64,000 nt of DNA from Patagioenas fasciata (Eukaryota > Chordata > Aves > Columbiformes > Columbidae). The stretch lies in assembly GCF_037038585.1 (NCBI RefSeq), contig NC_092524.1:47143001-47207000 (forward strand). Direction: 5' to 3'. Shown piece after piece: positions 50,901 through 61,400 of this stretch (position 1 is its first letter; each line of letters starts with the position of its first letter). The translations under genes and the position numbers were made by a program. The notes beneath the pieces were generated by a model. The model was given only the letters and a program-made list of their open reading frames with translations, was not told the DNA's origin and searched no databases.

Positions 50901-51879
50901 CTGGAATCCCTTCTGTGTCACATTTTCAAAGTGACAGTGCCTGTTCACATCATACCAGACATTTCTGTTTTGCATTTGACAGGCTATTTATGAGAATATG
51001 CTGAGACTAAAGGTCCATCTCTTTTTCACTCAGGAATTTATTAAATCATGTTGATCTTTTTCATCAGCGTGTTTCAGGTTTTTTAACAAGACCATGATAA
51101 CAATGAAAGTATTTAATCAATTTCTGTTCAGGAAATTCACTGTGTCTTTGCTTCATACAGCCTTTTCCATTTTCTCCAATGAAATGGTTTTCATGTCCAA
51201 ATGCAAAATATTCTGACAGACTTCTAGTTGCCAGTCATATTTATGCAGTTCTCAGAACAAGAATAGCTATTCTAGTAATATTCTCTGAACCAGAGGATTC
51301 ACTTCCTCCTACTTATTTGCCTTTGGTTTATATGCAGTTCATAGAAAGCAAATCCATGTATTTCTTTCACTATCTCATATTTACCAACCACGTAGAAGGG
51401 CATTCTTTACTCATGACAGCTCTTCCTTTGTCCTATTTTCCCTCTTTTGAGACAAGTTTAAAGCTTTTGGACCTCTTTGGTGCTGCCTTCCTTATTTTAT
51501 AAGTGGCTGCTAGTGGTTTGTTTGGGTTACTTTTGCTGTTATCTCTCATTCTTGGCAAGAAGCTCTACAAAATGGTCCTCTTTTGCACAGTTATTTGCGA
51601 AGTCCAGCAGCATCTCAAACTCCTGGCTCTCATCACCATGTCTGATAGCCTCAGAAGTCCAGGCCAGGCATTAAACAGCTTCAAGCTCTTGCACACTTGC
51701 CTGGCCACACAGCACAAGGCCAACAGGAGAGACTCACACCCTTTTTCAGTGAAGATGCTCCTTTCTGACATGTCCCTCACAGTCGTGGTGGGACGGCTCT
51801 CAAAAGGTCTTTTAGAACCAATATGCTGGCAAGCCCTTCTCCCTGACAGGCCCTCTGTCCGTCCATGGCCCCTTGCACA
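44946..51879. other. Intergenic upstream of CIPC, no gene recognised
   Basis: This is 6.9 kb with no supported gene. The longest frames (45471-45944 plus, 157 codons; 50649-50993 plus, 114 codons) lack domain resemblance. It contains a tRNA-like fragment (47955-48016), an A-rich run (about 48718-48742) and a poly-T run (about 49959-49978). Proximal CIPC enhancers could lie here, but none is identifiable. Confidence 0.4.
47955..48016 (+). repeat. Possible tRNA-derived SINE head fragment
   Basis: GTAGCAGAGGTCTGTACTGA, then AGGTTCAAGGTTCAAATTC, looks like a tRNA anticodon-arm and B-box (GGTTCAAATTC at 48004-48014). It shares GTAG-AGAGGTCTGTAC with the fragment near 19838. No acceptor stem pairs, so it is not a tRNA gene. 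Confidence 0.35.
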
Positions 51880-52720
51880 CCTACAGCAGCCTTCTCCCTC
51901 CTCGCGCCAATCACCACAGCACTCGAGGGCCTGTGGTAATGGCTCCTGTGTCGAGCCTGCCCCTGGTGTTCCCGAGAAGCCCCTGCCCTTCCACCTCCGC
52001 TCCCTGCGAGGCGCTCAGGCCCCTGCCCCAGGATGCCACCTGGGGCCTCCGCCCAGCACAGCGCGACGAACCAACGGCAGCAACGGCCGCAACTGCCGCG
52101 AGCACGCAGCCCAAGCGCACGCGCGTTGCAAGCACCCCGCCCCCTGCAGGCGCGCGACGGCGGCGCGGGCGGCTCCGCTGTGCGCATGTGCGCCCAGGAG
52201 AGCCTGGCGGCAAGTTTCCTCTTCCGGGGTGGGCCTGTCTGGGCGGGGAGGGAGGTTCGAGTTCCATGGTAGGGCGCGGCGCATGCGCGGCCCGGTGGGG
52301 TTGGAGCCGTGGCGGCCCGCAGCAAGGTGAGGGGCGGCCCGGCCCGGCCCGGCCCAGCCCAGGAGCTGATGGCCGTGAGGGGCTGGTGGCAGCTGTGGGG
52401 CTGGGGGACTCTCGGACATCGCCGGGGTCTGCTTCTTCTCGCCGTGTGGCTCGGCCCGGCTGCGCGGGGGCCCCCTCCTCGCGCCGGGCCCACTGCGAGG
52501 GCACCCCGGCCGGGCGGCTGTGTTCCGGAGCTCCCTGCCGCCCGGGTCTGGCGTGTGGGCGAAGCGCTTGGCAGGCGGTCGGGCGGGGTCAGCTCTTGCC
52601 GCACCGGCGAGAGGGAGGGCCCCCTCGGCGTCGGGGTTGGCGGCGGAGCACCCGCCTGCAGGGCCGAGGGCGCGTCTTGGGCCCGCGGGGAAGCAGGAGG
52701 GGTCCCACACCCGCGTCTCA
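51880..52720 (+). promoter_or_regulatory. CIPC: CpG-island promoter of CIPC
   Basis: This is the only strongly GC- and CpG-rich block in the 64 kb. Sites visible by eye: CCAAT at 51907-51911, CCCCGCCCC (Sp-type) at 52135-52143, TGCGCATGTGCGC (NRF1-like) at 52181-52193, CTTCCGG (ETS-type) at 52221-52227, and a perfect NRF1 palindrome GCGCATGCGC at 52279-52288. No TATA box is evident. The block lies immediately upstream of and over the first exon, as expected for a broadly expressed gene. No CACGTG E-box is seen inside it. Long stop-poor frames on both strands here are a product of GC content. Confidence 0.85.
52200..52326 (+). other. CIPC: CIPC non-coding first exon (start approximate)
   Basis: The sequence GCAGCAAG followed by GTGAGGGG at 52327 is a near-ideal splice donor on the plus strand, placed just downstream of the NRF1 palindrome and ETS site. 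The transcription start cannot be read from sequence; 52200 is a nominal left edge. No ATG between the promoter sites and the donor reads into the conserved coding frame, which fits a 5' UTR exon. Confidence 0.6.
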
Positions 52721-55278
52721 ATAGAGTGGCGCTTCTGGTTTGTTTATTTTGGGTTGTGGTTCTGTTGTTATTGGTTTGTTGTTTGCGGTTTTTATCTGTT
52801 TTGTTTTCCATCAGGGAAGAGAAAAAGATGTGCCATCCCATCCATCCCAAAGCTTCCATTGATGCAAAGCTGGCAGATGGTGTGTTCTTAGTTTACTTAT
52901 TTCTAGCCTTTCTTCTGTTTCTAGTTCTGGTTTGTGGTTGTTTTTTTTTTTTTTTTTCGAGATTAGCATCATTACATATCACTTTCTTTAAAAATACGTT
53001 TGTTTAGAAAGGGCTAAGTAACAAAAGTATGGATTGGGACTTAAACCTCATTTTCTGTTCCAGGGATAGCATCTACCTTGCTCATACGTAGTTATGTTTG
53101 TTCCATGCCTGTTGGCAGGTCAACAGGTGTGACTATGGATGGCAAGTAAAAGTTATGCAAATAGCTACTGAGGAAATTCTCTTCTGCTGACCATTATTTT
53201 GTCTGTCTTGTAGTTATATAGACAGTCGCCCTACCATCTCAGCACTATTATCTGGCTTACAGAATTCATTACTGGAGGTGCCAAGGCTCAAGATCTTGGA
53301 GCAGAATTCTAACAGTCAGTTGTCAGGATCTTAAGAAAGAATCTTGCCTTTCAGGGTAGACTATTCCAGGATATCTGCTGCAATGTCATTTGAAGTAGCT
53401 TGCACTGGATACTGCCATCAGTGAACTGCTGCCCTGCTCATGATGCAGACTCCTGAGTAATTTAAATATACAGTTCTAACATGAGACACAGCTTCAAAGA
53501 GTTGCTTTATAGGAAAATTATTTTTACAAATAATATTAGATGTAATTTCTCCACTTCATTGTGTCATTTTTCTGTTTGCCAAATTCTGCCTTCTTTAAGA
53601 GAAGCAGAAACTTTACTCAATCTTGCTAGAGTCTGCCTACCCTCAGGAAGCAGCTGAAGGTTGTGACAAGTATGTAGTGTGGGAGGCCATAAAGTAACTA
53701 TACATTTTTCTGATTGTCATAGCTTTTGGTTTCAGCCTTCCAGTGTTCTCATTCTGTGTGTGGGAAGAAGAGGGCATTTCTAAAGCCATGTCTCCTCTAG
53801 GAGTGCATTGCAGGTAGAGTATGTGTTGCACTTGGAGCAGTATAGGTTTCTTTAGCCTCAGCTTGTTCTCTGATTGCTTACTTGAATTTATTTTTCTCTG
53901 ATGACTTACTTTACTCTTGAGGGTGAAACAAACTGTGTTAATGAAACCACAGCTTTGCAGATTCAGCTGTATTTGTTGTATTGGCTTCACCTAGTACAAC
54001 TGACTTGTTTTGGGATTCAGCCCCTGGAATAGCTAAGTTTTTAGAAGATAAAAGTAGCTTTTAATTATTGGGGGGGGGGGGGAGGTTGTTTATGAGTAGC
54101 TTTTAGTTTATCTTGTTTTGTGGGGAGGCTGAGGAACATGCCTTAGTTTTCTATCTGCATTTCATTCTTTGAATAATTTGAGATATTTCTGTTCTGAAAG
54201 TCTCCAGTTAGCTCACTGGCAGTGTAAAAAGAGATACACAACTATCCCGCTTGACTCAGAGGGGCATTGATTTAATTACAGATAACAACTCATACTTTCT
54301 ATCTGATGTTTTGTCTTAGTTACTTATGTTACTGAACTTTGTAGAATTGGGAACTACATTTTTAGCAGATCAAGAAATTATGTTCCTATTTCCCAAGTTT
54401 TGTGTGCACAGTAAGGAATTATTACGTTTTCTGACAGAATTTATAACATAGTTAGAAAGTACTTATGCATTGTCCTGTCCAGATGAATCTACCTTATACT
54501 TTACTTAGTAATTTTAAGTATGAAATTATTCTACTTCAGGTAATTTGGTAATATTGGCTGACTCATGTCCTGTATTCTGACTTGCTCAGATACTGGAGAA
54601 AGGAGCTGAATGAGATGGGTGCATAATGCCACCTCAACTGCATCCATGTCTTCAATACTTCCATAATACCTTTGATTCGTTGATGGTATTCACAGCAGTA
54701 GTAATTTTTTTTTTTTTTTTTTAAAGTAGAATACCTGTATTACATTTCTGCTTCAAATAATTTCTTTCTTCCTTCCTGTGCCGTAGGTTTTCTGACATCT
54801 TTTAACCTACCCTAAAGGACTCAATAGTCATGCCTAGTATGATGTTGTTTTCTTGTAGCTGGTGCAGGGGACTGAAAGATTGGATCACAGAAACTTTCCT
54901 GAAACTTAAAAAATCAGCCTAAGGCAGATATAAAATTTCAGTTCAGAAGATTCTACAAAGCAAAATGTCAGTTGATGCAAAGAGTTATTTCCTGTCTTTT
55001 CTGCTCTGCAATGTGTTGTTAAACATGCATAGTTTAGAGAGTTTTTCAGGGAGTAAATTGGTTTTATTGGCAAGCCTTTGATAACTCAAATGTGTGATGA
55101 ACATAGCAAATGTGAAGCTGGGAGTTTAATAGAATTCTACAGATTGCTTAACAGATGCAGCAAACCTTTGATAACCAGATTTCCATAAGGACGAACATGG
55201 CCTTCTTTGTTATTTTGTACTGATGGAATTTTCTTTAGATTCAGAGAAAGTATCTTTTTATTCTGAACTATTTTTTAG
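52327..55278 (+). other. CIPC: CIPC intron 1
   Basis: The 2.95-kb intron runs from GTGAGG to TTTTTTAG. The first 400 bp belong to the CpG island. The rest is AT-rich, with poly-T runs (about 52940 and 54707) and a run of 13 G (54070-54082). No coding exon is recognised inside it, and the boundaries are predicted from splice signals. Confidence 0.6.
54070..54085 (+). repeat. Poly-G run in CIPC intron 1
   Basis: Thirteen consecutive G are followed by AGG. This is short simple sequence with quadruplex potential and is prone to sequencing and length error. Confidence 0.85.
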
Positions 55279-55380
55279 TTGCTCAATGGAAAAGGTGTTA
55301 AAAACTGCCTGCAGCACTATGGAAGCATGGAGACAAAATAGTCATCTATTGAGACCCTTGAGGAACTATTGGACGAAGTG
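55279..55380 (+). other. CIPC: CIPC exon 2, 5' untranslated part
   Basis: A pyrimidine-rich stretch ending in TTTTTTAG (AG at 55277-55278) is a plausible acceptor for the intron that begins at 52327. The resulting leader carries two upstream ATGs: one at 55286, opening a 31-codon ORF, and one at 55327, which reads four codons and then TAG. The exon boundary is inferred from splice signals only. Confidence 0.6.
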
Positions 55381-55381
55381 A
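55286..55381 (+). promoter_or_regulatory. Upstream ORF in the CIPC leader, overlapping the main ATG by one base
   Basis: ATG at 55286 opens 31 codons and stops at TGA 55379-55381. The last base of this stop is the A of the ATG at 55381 (sequence GTGATGG). Such TGATG overlaps can permit termination-reinitiation. If the leader is as drawn, this uORF would reduce or condition translation of CIPC. The peptide matches nothing I know, so a regulatory role is inferred. Confidence 0.45.
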
Positions 55382-55453
55382 TGGAAATGAAGAGCTTGAA
55401 CCATCGCTTCAACATGGCAGCAGCTGAATCTGACAAAGATTCTGGATATTCAG
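55381..55453 (+). CDS. CIPC: CIPC coding exon 1 (transcript exon 2), N-terminal segment
   Basis: Encodes the N-terminus through SDKDSGYS and the first base of the next codon. It ends TCAG followed by intronic GTTTAG. The 11-residue run from EMK to M (GAA at 55384 to ATG at 55414) aligns without gaps to the human N-terminus as I recall it, which supports coding at least from 55384 onward. This phase-1 exon joins 56348, where the split codon becomes Asp. The donor GTTTAG is weaker than average. Confidence 0.85.
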
Positions 55454-58400
55454 GTTTAGAAAACTGCTACATTACCTTTTTTGCTGTTATCTTCCTCAGA
55501 CGTTGCTTTTGTTGATGATGTTTGACAAATCTGACTCTGGCTCTTACAGTTTATGTCTGCTTACCTGGGGGACCTTTGTATGCAGGACAAGTTGCATCTG
55601 CAAACATCCCACCATCAAGCGTTTTTGGAGTAGAGCTTTATGTAGTTATAAAGTTCATCATGTGAATTTGAGTGGTGTGATAATTTAAAATAAAGAAATT
55701 AACTGAAGAATCCTAGACTTCAAAGTCTAGAAGTGGGGATGGCAAAATCAGTTATTCTTCTTTGCGGTGATGAATGAACTGTTGGATTATGCGGTTTAAT
55801 GTCTCTTACCATTTGACCAGATTGTCAGTATAGCCTGATAAACCAGAGAGTAATTGTAAAATGTAAACACAGTATGGTATTTTAATAGTCAACAGAAGTG
55901 TGCAAAGATTGCCTTTAAAAGAAAGAAAATGCTTTTGTGAGAGATACTTGCCTTATAGGGTTTGTACATAGAGGATTTCAAGACACAAAATGCCTGCAAC
56001 ACAGACAGCAGCTGTTGCGATGCTGGAGCTTGTAGTTCTTTCCTGCACCAGGTTTTAGAGCTGTCTTCGTGGTGGTGTACAGTCCCTTAAAGACTAAATA
56101 CAGAAGTACAAAAGGTAATAGGTTTTTTTGGAGACAATGTTTGCATGAGAACTGGCCTGAAATATAAACCCTTTAATAAGAGGCTATTTGACAGCTGTCA
56201 CAGCAGGTCTAATTTTATTGGTATTCCAGAATGAAACTTTGTTGTTCTTTGTGGCATGGTTGAAAGGAAGCAGAATATTAGAAATGAAAGGAGGTAACAA
56301 GGATGCTGCATATGAAACAACTAACAGCTGAATTCTGCATCTGGCAGATGGAAGTTCAGAGTGCCCAAGTGCTATGGAGCAGACTGACTCGGAGGACGTG
56401 ATGAATGCGTTGTGCTGGAACACAGAGGATGGGACTTGGCAATGCCCAGTGACCACAAGCAACTCCTTTCCTGCACTTTCTCCTATGGTCGTGATGAAAA
56501 ATGTGTTAGTTAAGCAGGTAGGGACAAAGTAATATATTGAAAAATATTGCATGTTCTTAAATTGTTGTTTTGGTTTGGTTTTTTTTAACGTGTTTTTCCT
56601 TTTGAGAAGATATTACAAAGTTGTTGCAATCCAGAAAGTAACTGGTAACTTGAAAAGTACTATTGTGACAGCCTGTTTTTTTGAGGGGGAGCTAGAAGCA
56701 CTAAGATGGAAAAAATGTGAAATGGAGAAGCTCTGCTACGTCTAATAACCCTTTTTGTCTCAAAGGGATCTCCAAAATATAGATCTTTAAGAATATTATG
56801 TAAGTAGCACCAATGATCAAAACAAAAAAGCAAGTGTTTTTCCTCTTGCAAGCTCATGTTTACTGCCTTTATTGAATGAAAAAGAAAACTAGGATGCTTC
56901 CTAGTTCTTAGGTCCAGGGAGTGCTTTATGTGCAATGTCTAGGACTAATCCAGAATGTTATAAAAGAAAAAAATCCATATCTGAAGTTAGCTGTGGCATT
57001 TTTACTTTAACAGTTGTTTCTCTCAATTGCAAGTGATGTCTCACATTGCAGCAATTATGTCCCCTATTCATGTCCTCCAGTATATTGTTATGTGCTGTTC
57101 CTCCAGCACATCTGTGAGACTCTGAACTTTTACATTGGAACAGAAGATATGAGAGCTCACAGTTCAAAGTATTCCCATATTATTAGACCTCTTGCTCTGT
57201 ACTCACTCATGTCTTCTGAGCAGAGCAAAAGTTCTTCAGTGGTTTTTATTAGAATACTTCTGAGAATGAAGTGAGAAGGGGGGGGAAATGGATATAGATC
57301 CTGATTATTTTTCTACTTAATCTGTTATAACAACAAGCAAAACCTATTAAATTCAAATACTGTGTATCGATGCCAGCACAGATATGAGTTCCTGTTAGTA
57401 TTTGGCAGATTGTGTATTTGTGGGGGAGATGGTTCTGAACTCTGAGTGTTGGGCTTTATCTTCACAAGAAACATTTTATGGTCATGTTCCTGGATGTGTG
57501 GACAAAACAGTGTCTAAACACATGCAGAAGTTTTCATGTAGCAGAGAGTAGGCAAGCTTCACCAAAGGTTGATAGCCTTTGGCCCAGAGCTCAAAAATAA
57601 AACACTGATTGCAGTGGTAGTCTAATGTTAAACTCCAGGTTGTGTGCAAACAGTTAGGAGAAATAGCTAATAATAAGTAGCTAGTGTATATATATTAAAA
57701 TTATATATATATTAAAAAACTGTTAGCCTAGCAAAAAGGGAATTTGGGGAGGAAGAGTTAGAGGTAGATAAAATGACCAGACTCGGTTCTCTTGAACAGT
57801 GCATCATAACATCTAAGTCCAATTATGCATAGTTAAGGACAATAAATGTTAAAATGAAAAATGTTTACTGCAATAAAGAAAAGCAACAAGTCTAGGTCAG
57901 AATATAGTGAAATATATTTTTACATTTTTCTGTTATGCCTAGTTACCTCATATAGCCATGCCAGTCATCTTTTTAAAATGGTCTTTTCAACACAGTGCTC
58001 AGTTGGGCTTGCTGGACAAAAAAAAAAAAAAGGCAATATCCAGTTACTGCTGTTTATTTGTTCTAGTTTCAGTTTCAATCAGCATCATCCTTCTGTCTTA
58101 GAAACACTGTGATCCCGCGCAATGATGGTTACCTGATGTCCCAGTTTCAAAGTGTAAACAGCTAACAATAATGTTACTAAAAAAAATAAAGCAGGGATTA
58201 ATGCTCTGAAACATTGCTGCTTATGGCAAGGTTTCTGTAAGTCTCGTAAAAGTCCTTAATAAGTAGGGAGCCTTTTTAGACAAGTGACGCTGATACCCGC
58301 AGGATATTAACTTTCTTTAGGAAAAAAAAAAAAAAAAGCCACTTTGCAGAATTAGTAAAATAAATGAAATGTGTCCTTCTCTACTAAAACTGAGATTTTT

Positions 58401-61400
58401 GGGTAGGATAACAAGGGCAGAATGCAACATGAGTGGAAAGGAGAAGAAAGTACATAACAAAGACAGGAAAAAACAAGAACAAAATAAACAGTTGCCACAG
58501 CTCAATGATTTTGGGGCTCTACTGTGCTAGATACTGTACAACTGTGCAATAAATGACAACTTCTGACACCAAAACCTTGCTCTTGTAGGCTTCATGTTCT
58601 GTTCTGTATGTGTATAGTCGTGGTATTTATATACTTTCTCACTCCTAACATCTCCAGATACTTTTCTTTTAAATGTGTTTCTCCTTTCTTTGGTGATAAG
58701 GTAGTAATATTAACTTTTTTACAAGTATTTGTTCTGTATCCTTATTCCATAAGCATCTTGCCCACTGAACCAAAGAAATTCTGTGTCAAAATGGGTAACT
58801 GAATCTCATCTTCAAGTCTGTCCTATGAGTTGGTAATACCTGCTTTTGACAAGTTCAAGTCCTTTACTAGGGAGATGGACTTCAGCAAAGGAGGAATAAC
58901 CCCAGGCACCAGTACAGGTTAGGGGTGGACCTGCTGGAAAGCAGCATGGCAGAGAAGGACTTGAGAGCTGTGGTTGACAACAGGTTGGCCATGAGTCAAC
59001 AGTCTGCCCTTGTGGCCTAGAAGGCCAATGGTATCCTGGGGTGCATTGGGAAAAGTTTGACCAGCAGGTCGAAGGAGGTTCTCCTCCTCCTCTATTCTTC
59101 CTTGGTGAGGCTGCATCTGGAGTCCTGCGTCCAGTTTTGAGCCCCTGCTTTTAAGAAGGGCAAGGAATTACAGTGTCAGGCTACGAAGATGATTAGGGGC
59201 CTAGAACACCTTTCTTATGAAGTGAGACTGAGAGAGCTGGATCTGTTGAGCCTAGAGTAGAGAAGGCTGAGAGGGGATCTCATCAATGGTTATAAATATC
59301 TCAAAGATGGGTGTCAAGAGGATGGGACCAGACTCCTTTCAGTGGTGCCAATGATAGGATGAGGGGCAACGGGCACAGATTGAAACACAGGAGATTCCAT
59401 CTGAATATGAGAAGAAACTTCTTTACTTTGAGGGTGCCAGACCACTGGAACAGGCTGCCCAGAGAGGTTGTGGAGTCTCCTTCTCTGGAGACATTCAAGA
59501 CCTGCCTGGACACATTCCTGTGCAGTCTGCTCTAGGTGAACCTGCTTGAGCAGGCGAGTTGGATTAGATGATCTCCAGAGGTCCTTTCCAGCCCCAACCA
59601 TTCTGTGATTCAGTGTTAAAAGATTTAATCTGGCGAATGCTGAGACTGAAGAAAAGGAGATGGATTTCAGGTGACTCAGTATAGTACCAAAAATAATACA
59701 ATGTATTCGTGCTAGCTAAAAAGTGCCAGTAGCATTGCAAGTCATGACGAATTGGGAAAGCAGCTGACAGTATATTATATTAGTATAATTGTAGTGGTGA
59801 TAAATGTATCAAGAAGTGATATTTTGCTTCAGAAAGAAATAGTATCCCTTACTAGACCATTTGATATGTTTGGAGAAAAGCGGGCATGCTTTTTGGCCAG
59901 GAGATCGCGTGAAGATCTGTAGTAATGTATTGGAGGAGAAAGAGGTAATGTCTTGTAAAAATTGATGTATTCCTCTGTATTGCAGAATATGGCTTGTGGG
60001 ATGGAGTAAAAACTTGGGGCATTTTTCTTGAAATATAATGCTTTTAAGGTTTATCAGTGCAGACCGTTTCTCCAGAGGTGTGGAGTTAAACTGCCCTGGG
60101 CTTACAACAGACTTTTTTTTTTTTTTTCTACTTCTTGGTTTTAAATTTATGGGAACTGCGTATTGTACTTAAGAATGCAAGACTTACTGAACAGCTGTCA
60201 TCTATTTTAAATAAAGATTTCAAAAGCTCTCTGTAAGAATAGAATTGACAAGATTAGAGTTACTGCCCTTCAACGAAGAGGAAGTCTGAATTGTTTCTAA
60301 AATGTCTATGCAGTCTTTCTTTGACTGTTCTAAAATATTTCATAACCACAATGCTTAATTATTTTTCAGCTTTTCTGTACACATGTTATTCTGCCCCCAA
60401 GTCTGGATCAAACTTTTACATGAGCATTGTACAATATAAGCATGCACCATAATCATCATTTAGGAAAGCATGTATACATTCAGATTGAACTGGTTTTAAA
60501 TGTATCTGCTGTTCTGTAGTAAAAGGATTATGGATTGCAGCTTGGATTCTAGTGCTATGCTCTGTTGTCAAAGAAAGAGAAGGATGAGTTTGATGGAAAA
60601 CTGTTCAGAATGTATTAATTGGACAGTGTATATCAAATATGGAGAAATGGCACACTCCACCCATTTCATTTAAGATTTTTTGATTGTCTTCTACAATGTT
60701 CTTGTAAGACTTCTGTTTTTTTTTCCCCGCTTCATGCTTCTCAGGGGAGTTCATCACAGCTCCAATCTTGGACTGTGCAGCCGTCCTTTGAAGTGATTCC
60801 AGCCCAGCCACAGCTAGTGTTTCTTCGTCCATCAATCCCACCTCCCGTTAACCCTCACCCTCTTGGGAAAAAGAGAAGTGACTCCACTAGTTACCTGCCC
60901 ATCCTGAATTCTTATCCCAAAATAGCACCACAGCCCTGCAAAAGAGATCACTCCTTTGATCTAGAAGAATGTCAGGAAACCAGTAACCATAAGCGACTCT
61001 GCACAGAAGCACCGAAGATGGAGACTTCTCCTGTATCCAGGAGCACAGGCTTGCCTACTAGTCCTTTTGCCCACCTACCAGTTAACTTTAAGACTCCTCA
61101 GGATTCTAACCACCAAAGTTCTTCAACTCTGGTGACAAGTGGAAAACTGTCAGCACTTCCTGGTTTTCATCGTGTTTCCAGTGACACTCAGAAAGTGGCA
61201 GGTGTGACTTCTCTTTTGCCTTTTGGAACTTCGCAGGCAGCAAAGTGCACCCCCCATGAGAGTGAGGGTGCAACACAGACTACAATGCAGTCTGCAGTGT
61301 GGAGCCCCCCATTGGTACCAGAGGAGATTTGCACTACCCCTGAGCTGCTCTTGCAACAACAAAGCAAGTGCAGACGCTTTCAAAATACACTTGTAGTGCT

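Noticed and set aside
51777..52859. 360-codon minus-strand frame and overlapping 275-, 283- and 232-codon frames
   Set aside because: They lie in the CpG island, where GC-rich sequence lacks stops in all frames. The predicted proteins are Pro/Arg/Ala/Gly-rich with no domains, and they overlap one another.
59311..59535. 74-codon plus-strand frame as a small gene inside the CIPC intron
   Set aside because: It is the C-terminal end of CR1 ORF2 followed by the CR1 tail.
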